23,779 bases of DNA from Candidatus Saccharimonadota bacterium. Lineage in GTDB: Bacteria; Patescibacteriota; Saccharimonadia; Saccharimonadales; UBA4665. Each line of letters starts with the position of its first letter. Within the stretch, counting starts at the first letter, position 1. The position numbers were made by a program, and so were the translations under genes. This document shows, piece after piece, positions 21,581 to 23,779 of this stretch. The DNA lies in NCBI GenBank assembly GCA_029288335.1, contig JARIHJ010000034.1, forward strand, positions 1-23,779, given 5' to 3'. Below the pieces are notes generated by a model, which was not told the origin of the DNA, did no database searches, and worked only from the letters and a program-made list of their open reading frames with translations.

Positions 21581-23569
21581 ATGGATGCGCAAAAAATTCG
21601 GCAGAAATATCTGGAATTTTTCGAGGCACGCGGGCACAAAGTCATTCCGCGGGCCCGATTAGTGCCGGACAATGACCCGACCACACTGTTTACTGGTAGC
21701 GGTATGCAGCCACTGCTGCCGTATTTACTGGGCGAGGAACATCCGGACGGCAAGCGGCTAGTGGATAGCCAGACCTGCTTGCGGGCGCAAGATATAGAAG
21801 AGGTCGGAGATAACCGCCACGATACTTTCTTTGAAATGCTGGGCAACTGGTCGCTCGGCGATTATTTTAAAGACGAACAGCTGCCATGGATTTTTGAATT
21901 TTATACAAAGGTAGTCGGGCTCGACCCGAATAAACTGTATGTGACCTGCTTTTTGGGTGATGAAGCCAGGAATATTCCGAAGGACAGCGAAAGCGCCGGT
22001 ATTTGGGAAAAATTATTTGCCTCTAAAAATATCAAAGCCGAGCAAGCCGATTTGGGAACTGAACAGCAGGCGGCCGAGCGCGGCATACGCTCAGGCGAAC
22101 GCATCTTTTTCTATGCCGGTAAGCCCAACTGGTGGTGTCGCAATGGCAAAATTGAGGATATGCCTATCGGTGAACCAGGTGGACCATCCACCGAAGTATT
22201 TTATAAATTCGACGGCGTTTCGCATGACACCGCTTACGGCCCCAACTGCCACCCAAACTGCGACTGTGGCCAGTTCGTAGAAATCGGCAATAACGTTCTC
22301 ATGCAGTATAAACATGGTAAAAATGGCTTCGAGCCTTTGCCGAAAAACAATATTGACTTTGGCGGCGGCCTGGAGCGCATCGCCATGGCGGCAATCGATA
22401 ACCCCGACGTTTTCAAAATAAGTCTTTTATGGCCGATTGTCGAAGAACTCGAAAAACTTTCCGGCAAAAAATACGAAAGTCACACTGAATCAATGCGTGT
22501 GATAGTCGATCACCTCCGTGCCGCCACCTTTTTGGCGGTTGATGGCGTGGTACCTAGTAATAAAACTCAAGGCTATGTGATGCGCCGGCTGGTGCGCCGA
22601 GCTATTCGGTTCGCGTTTGATCTGGGTGTAGAACAAAATTTCCTTGAGCAAGTGGTCCCGGTAATTGCCGATTTGTACCACGAAGATTTCCCGGAAGTGG
22701 CGGAAAAGCGTAATGAAGTTATCGCGGTACTAGCAAAAGAAGAAAAAGTCTTCCGTCAGACGCTGCGGAAGGGGCTCAAAATTTTAGTTGAGATGAGTAG
22801 GCAAAACAGGTATTTACCGCAAAAAGAAGGCAAATATTACGAAAAGCTCGGGCTAACGAAAGAAGGGGTTCCAATTTCCGGCTACGAAATGTCTGCAAAT
22901 GGTGTATCAAATATACTAACTGGGAAAGATATATTTATTTTGTACGACACATATGGTTTTCCGCCAGAGTTGAGTGTCGAGGAAGCGTTTAAGCAAGCAA
23001 TAACTATTACAGCAGACTGGAAAGAAAGCTTTGATACAGAAATGATGGAGCAGCGTATCAGGTCGCAAACGGCCACCAAAGGCGTATTCAAAGGTGGACT
23101 GGGCGGCCAAACGGAGATGCACAAAAAATATCACACGGCGACGCATCTGTTGCAATCGGCGCTTAGGCAAATTTATGGCAATGAGCTGCGCCAGCACGGC
23201 AGCAACATTACCGAAGAAAGACTAAGATTTGACTTCAACTTAAAGCGTAAAATGACGCCGGAAGAAATCAAGCAGGCTGAAGATCTCGTCAATGACTGGA
23301 TAAAGGAAGACTTGCCGGTTAAATTCACCGAATATCCGACGCAGCAAGCGCTCGATATGGGCGCAATCGGTCCGTTTGGTGAACGCTACGGCGACACCGT
23401 CAAAGTCTACCAAATGGGTCCAGACGACCATATCGTCAGCCTCGAAATCTGCGGCGGCCCCCACGTCGACCACACCGGCCAGCTCGCCGAAGGTGGCAAA
23501 ATATTCAAAATTACCAAAGAAGAATCCAGCTCGGCCGGTATCCGCCGCATCAAAGCCGTTCTACAGTAA
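21581..23569 (+). CDS. alaS: Alanyl-tRNA synthetase, short CPR-type form
   Basis: AlaRS charges tRNA-Ala and clears mischarged Ser/Gly-tRNA-Ala. 662 residues, against about 875 in E. coli. The class II catalytic core is at the N-terminus: TLFTGSGMQPLLPYLLG (motif 1 area), RHDTFFEMLGNWSLGDYFK (motif 2 area) and DFGGGLERIAM (motif 3). The editing domain follows with metal-binding HTATH (His518, His522) and CGGPH (Cys624, His628). The protein stops about 35 residues later, so the DHHA1/C-Ala region that bacterial AlaRS uses for tRNA elbow contact and oligomerisation is absent. The stop is a clean TAA with no downstream in-frame remnant, so this looks native, not frameshifted. The usual GPCGPCSE is GEPGGPSTE here, without cysteines, while NCHPNCDCG nearby is Cys-rich. 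Confidence 0.96.
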   Translation: MDAQKIRQKYLEFFEARGHKVIPRARLVPDNDPTTLFTGSGMQPLLPYLLGEEHPDGKRLVDSQTCLRAQDIEEVGDNRHDTFFEMLGNWSLGDYFKDEQLPWIFEFYTKVVGLDPNKLYVTCFLGDEARNIPKDSESAGIWEKLFASKNIKAEQADLGTEQQAAERGIRSGERIFFYAGKPNWWCRNGKIEDMPIGEPGGPSTEVFYKFDGVSHDTAYGPNCHPNCDCGQFVEIGNNVLMQYKHGKNGFEPLPKNNIDFGGGLERIAMAAIDNPDVFKISLLWPIVEELEKLSGKKYESHTESMRVIVDHLRAATFLAVDGVVPSNKTQGYVMRRLVRRAIRFAFDLGVEQNFLEQVVPVIADLYHEDFPEVAEKRNEVIAVLAKEEKVFRQTLRKGLKILVEMSRQNRYLPQKEGKYYEKLGLTKEGVPISGYEMSANGVSNILTGKDIFILYDTYGFPPELSVEEAFKQAITITADWKESFDTEMMEQRIRSQTATKGVFKGGLGGQTEMHKKYHTATHLLQSALRQIYGNELRQHGSNITEERLRFDFNLKRKMTPEEIKQAEDLVNDWIKEDLPVKFTEYPTQQALDMGAIGPFGERYGDTVKVYQMGPDDHIVSLEICGGPHVDHTGQLAEGGKIFKITKEESSSAGIRRIKAVLQ

Positions 23570-23640
23570 CTAGCCTTTCAAGATCGTATTTATGTTCAAG
23601 GATAATAGCTCAAGCAGCCGTTACTGAGGTGCGCGTATGG

Positions 23641-23646
23641 TAGAAT
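23641..23646 (+). promoter_or_regulatory. Possible -10 box before the right-end gene
   Basis: TAGAAT lies eight bases before ATG 23655, again with almost no leader and no Shine-Dalgarno sequence. The gap from alaS (23570-23640) shows no convincing terminator. Confidence 0.4.
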
Positions 23647-23654
23647 TAACGCAT

Positions 23655-23779
23655 ATGCTTTCTAAATTTAAAGACGTTGGTCGCAGCGTGGCTCAAAAGG
23701 CCGAAGCTGGCGCTAAGATGGCAGCTGGCAAGGCTCGGGAAAGAGCGGCTGGTAAAAAGCAAGATGACCAGTACCTGGT
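23655..23779 (+). CDS. 5' end of a small Lys/Ala-rich protein, truncated by window edge
   Basis: An open frame of 41 complete codons runs off the right edge from ATG 23655 (MLSKFKDVGRSVAQKAEAGA...). It is rich in Ala, Lys, Arg and Gly, with an amphipathic helical look and no membrane segment so far. The -10-like TAGAAT just upstream supports the start. The family cannot be told from this fragment. Confidence 0.55.
   Translation, partial: MLSKFKDVGRSVAQKAEAGAKMAAGKARERAAGKKQDDQYL

Noticed and set aside
1..23779. CRISPR arrays, tRNA or rRNA genes, insertion sequences
   Set aside because: No regularly spaced repeats, tRNA T-loop contexts outside coding sequence, rRNA segments or transposase motifs were seen.

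Overview
The window looks like a fragment of a Patescibacteria/CPR genome, most likely Candidatus Saccharibacteria (TM7). This rests on four things: a short alanyl-tRNA synthetase that ends right after its editing domain, a divergent F-type ATP synthase, many single-span secreted surface proteins of unknown family, and genes packed with tiny overlaps. TGA is used as a stop (atpA, atpG, atpD and others), so this is the standard bacterial code and not the UGA=Gly code of Gracilibacteria/SR1. The lineage is inferred from protein character, not from a marker-gene tree. The first 19 bases are a Tn5/Nextera mosaic end (adapter remnant), so the left edge is a sequencing-fragment edge.

Layout. (1) 20-3832: the 3' part of an ATP synthase operon, atpA (5'-truncated)-atpG-atpD-atpC, joined by 1-4 base overlaps. 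(2) 3836-4864, minus strand: a single-span membrane protein with a repetitive beta-rich ectodomain, tail to tail with atpC. (3) 5032-9354: a secreted or surface cluster of two paralogous Cys-containing secreted proteins, a DUF916/WxL-interacting-like membrane protein and a PKD/Ig-like membrane protein. (4) 9381-10523: mnmA (tRNA 2-thiouridylase) with an unusual in-frame insertion, convergent with an alpha/beta-hydrolase-like gene (10520-11776). (5) 11777-12382: a 606-base gene-free region holding a 12-bp inverted repeat, a good sigma70-type promoter and a structured leader RNA with mutually exclusive helices. A predicted 30-residue leader ORF overlaps the next start codon. (6) 12383-20791: six same-strand genes of unrecognised families. 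Five encode predicted membrane-anchored proteins and one a cytoplasmic coiled-coil protein. The largest (1019 residues) carries a lysozyme-like domain and a C39-like cysteine peptidase domain outside the membrane. (7) 20820-21506, minus: an unrecognised protein, divergent from alaS (21581-23569). (8) 23655 to the right end: the 5' end of a small Lys/Ala-rich protein.

The region that best fits a previously undescribed system is 12.0-20.8 kb. My inference is a dedicated cell-envelope machine: coiled-coil and cytosolic domains inside, several single-span subunits, and a tethered bifunctional wall-degrading enzyme outside, behind a structured RNA leader. For an epibiotic lineage, host-wall attack, adhesion or DNA/protein transfer are all plausible roles. 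The sequence does not decide between them, and I see no ATPase, pilin or sortase gene in this window.
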